This document shows positions 63,203 to 64,000 of a stretch of 64,000 nt of DNA, in pieces. The notes beneath the pieces are model-generated. The model had not been told where the DNA came from, did not search any database, and was given only the letters and a program-made list of their open reading frames with translations. Each line of letters starts with the position of its first letter. Within the stretch, counting starts at the first letter, position 1. This DNA is from Brevibacterium aurantiacum (GTDB lineage Bacteria > Actinomycetota > Actinomycetes > Actinomycetales > Brevibacteriaceae): NCBI RefSeq assembly GCF_007558825.1, contig NZ_VLTK01000002.1, positions 62,001 to 126,000 of the forward strand, in the 5' to 3' direction. Position numbers and translations under genes: made by a program.

Positions 63203-64000
63203 ACGATCAAGTCGAGCACGAACAGCAGCGGAATGGAACCGGCCCACACGGCGGTGGTGATGCCCGACCAGCCCTTGATGGCGTTGATGCCGTCGAGGCC
63301 GGTGAAGCGGGTGACGACCCAGAAGTAGGAATCGTTGAAGTAGGAGAAGACCATCGAGCCGGCGGTGCAGGCCATGACCGCGACCAGTGGGCTCAGACCC
63401 AGCGGGGCGATGAGTGGGGCGGTGACCGAGGCCGCGGTGATCATCGCGACCGTGCCGGATCCCTGTGCGATGCGCACCAGGGAGGCGATGAGGAAGGGCA
63501 CGAGGAAGGCCGGCAGGCTGATCGAGGCGATCGCCTCGGCCAGGGCATCACCGACGCCCGACTCGGTGAGCACCATGCCGAAGGCTCCACCGGCACCGGT
63601 GATGAGCAGGATGAGACCCGCCGAGGCAGCTGCATCGGCCAGCCAGTTCTGCACCTTATTGCGAGAGGTCACGCGGGGCAGCAAGGTGTAGACGGCGAGG
63701 ACGAGGCCGATCATCAGCGCGATGACCGGGTTGCCGAGGAACGCCAGCGGGGCGACCCAGGACGAAGGCTCGTAGGCGTCGCCGGAGAGTTCACCCTGAT
63801 TGCTCTTGTCGATGGCCGTCGACACGGTGTTGGCGACGATGAGCAGCAGGGGAACGATGAGCGGGAGGAATCCGAGGAAGGCTCCGGGCTTCTTCGTCGA
63901 ACCGGTTTCGCTGTTGACGGTGTCCGCGTCGTCACCAGAGCCTGCGGCGTCCGCGTTGTCATCAGTCGCGGTGGCAACTCCGCCGTGGCCGGCATCCTCG
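63199..64000 (-). CDS. GntP-family sugar-acid permease (5' end outside window)
   Basis: The C-terminal 266 codons of a gluconate-type permease. Residues FLPLIVPLLLIVANTVSTAI and FGMVLTESGVG are GntP-like, and FSYFNDSYFWVVTRFTGLD is a classic GntP end. In the middle of the chain, an acidic Asp/Ala-rich loop (DDNADAAGSGDDADTVN) precedes a membrane helix. The frame is open through the right edge, so the GTG at 63825 is internal. It would import threonate or erythronate for the kinase encoded downstream. Confidence 0.88.
   Translation of the reverse strand, partial: EDAGHGGVATATDDNADAAGSGDDADTVNSETGSTKKPGAFLGFLPLIVPLLLIVANTVSTAIDKSNQGELSGDAYEPSSWVAPLAFLGNPVIALMIGLVLAVYTLLPRVTSRNKVQNWLADAAASAGLILLITGAGGAFGMVLTESGVGDALAEAIASISLPAFLVPFLIASLVRIAQGSGTVAMITAASVTAPLIAPLGLSPLVAVMACTAGSMVFSYFNDSYFWVVTRFTGLDGINAIKGWSGITTAVWAGSIPLLFVLDLIV

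Noticed and set aside
61550-63328. A 592-codon plus-strand open frame across the PdxA2 and kinase genes
   Set aside because: It is antisense to two well-supported genes and has a composition typical of shadow frames.

Overview
The window reads as chromosomal DNA of a GC-rich actinomycete. Supporting signs are frequent GTG starts, ATGA stop/start overlaps, an actinobacterial-type myo-inositol-phosphate synthase, a DtxR/IdeR-type iron box, a fused TRAP permease with a TAXI receptor, and many acyl-CoA and aromatic catabolism genes. Gene content most resembles Brevibacterium or a close Micrococcales relative; the genus is a guess from content, not proven. No rRNA, tRNA, CRISPR array, insertion sequence or phage module was seen. 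Both ends of the window cut genes: an hrpA-like RNA helicase on the left and a GntP-family permease on the right.

Layout. 0-9.6 kb is mostly housekeeping: hrpA C-terminus, a small membrane protein, prfC (release factor 3), ino1, a membrane protein, an AbgT-type transporter, a Bax-inhibitor-1 family protein and a small unknown protein. 9.7-15.4 kb holds a membrane-anchored sulfite-oxidase-like molybdoprotein, a three-gene sodium/solute symporter unit, a VOC protein and an AraC regulator. 15.4-23.3 kb is a minus-strand peptide operon: Dpp/Opp ABC transporter, isoaspartyl dipeptidase and an NhaC antiporter. 23.4-26.4 kb is mqo with a divergent lysR, bracketed by two copies of a 65-bp palindrome-ended repeat. 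26.4-30.6 kb is an iron-siderophore ABC operon with an IdeR-type box at its 5' end. 30.7-34.5 kb is an SbcD/SbcC-like pair.

34.6-45.9 kb is a fatty or branched acyl-CoA catabolism region: two AMP-forming CoA ligases, two acyl-CoA dehydrogenases, a thiolase, two SDR genes (one with a large internal deletion), a phosphotransferase-like protein, a quinone-oxidoreductase-like protein and a TetR regulator. 45.9-51.9 kb has a NERD-helicase protein, a fused TRAP permease, a divergent TAXI receptor and a LysR regulator. 52.0-58.8 kb has a complete resorcinol/hydroxyquinol route (flavin hydroxylase, hydroxyquinol 1,2-dioxygenase, maleylacetate reductase, AraC regulator) with broken genes on both sides. 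59.0-64 kb has a zinc-independent MDR reductase and a DeoR - PdxA2 - DUF1537 kinase - GntP operon that fits threonate or erythronate use.

The most unusual signals are the repeat-rich 3' end of mqo (a pentapeptide-repeat tail plus a second tandem array), the 65-bp repeat pair, the SDR with its catalytic core removed in frame, the abutting remnants of an MHS transporter and a universal stress protein, the SbcC-like ATPase with no zinc hook, the iron box touching a start codon, and the tandem repeats and hairpin before prfC.
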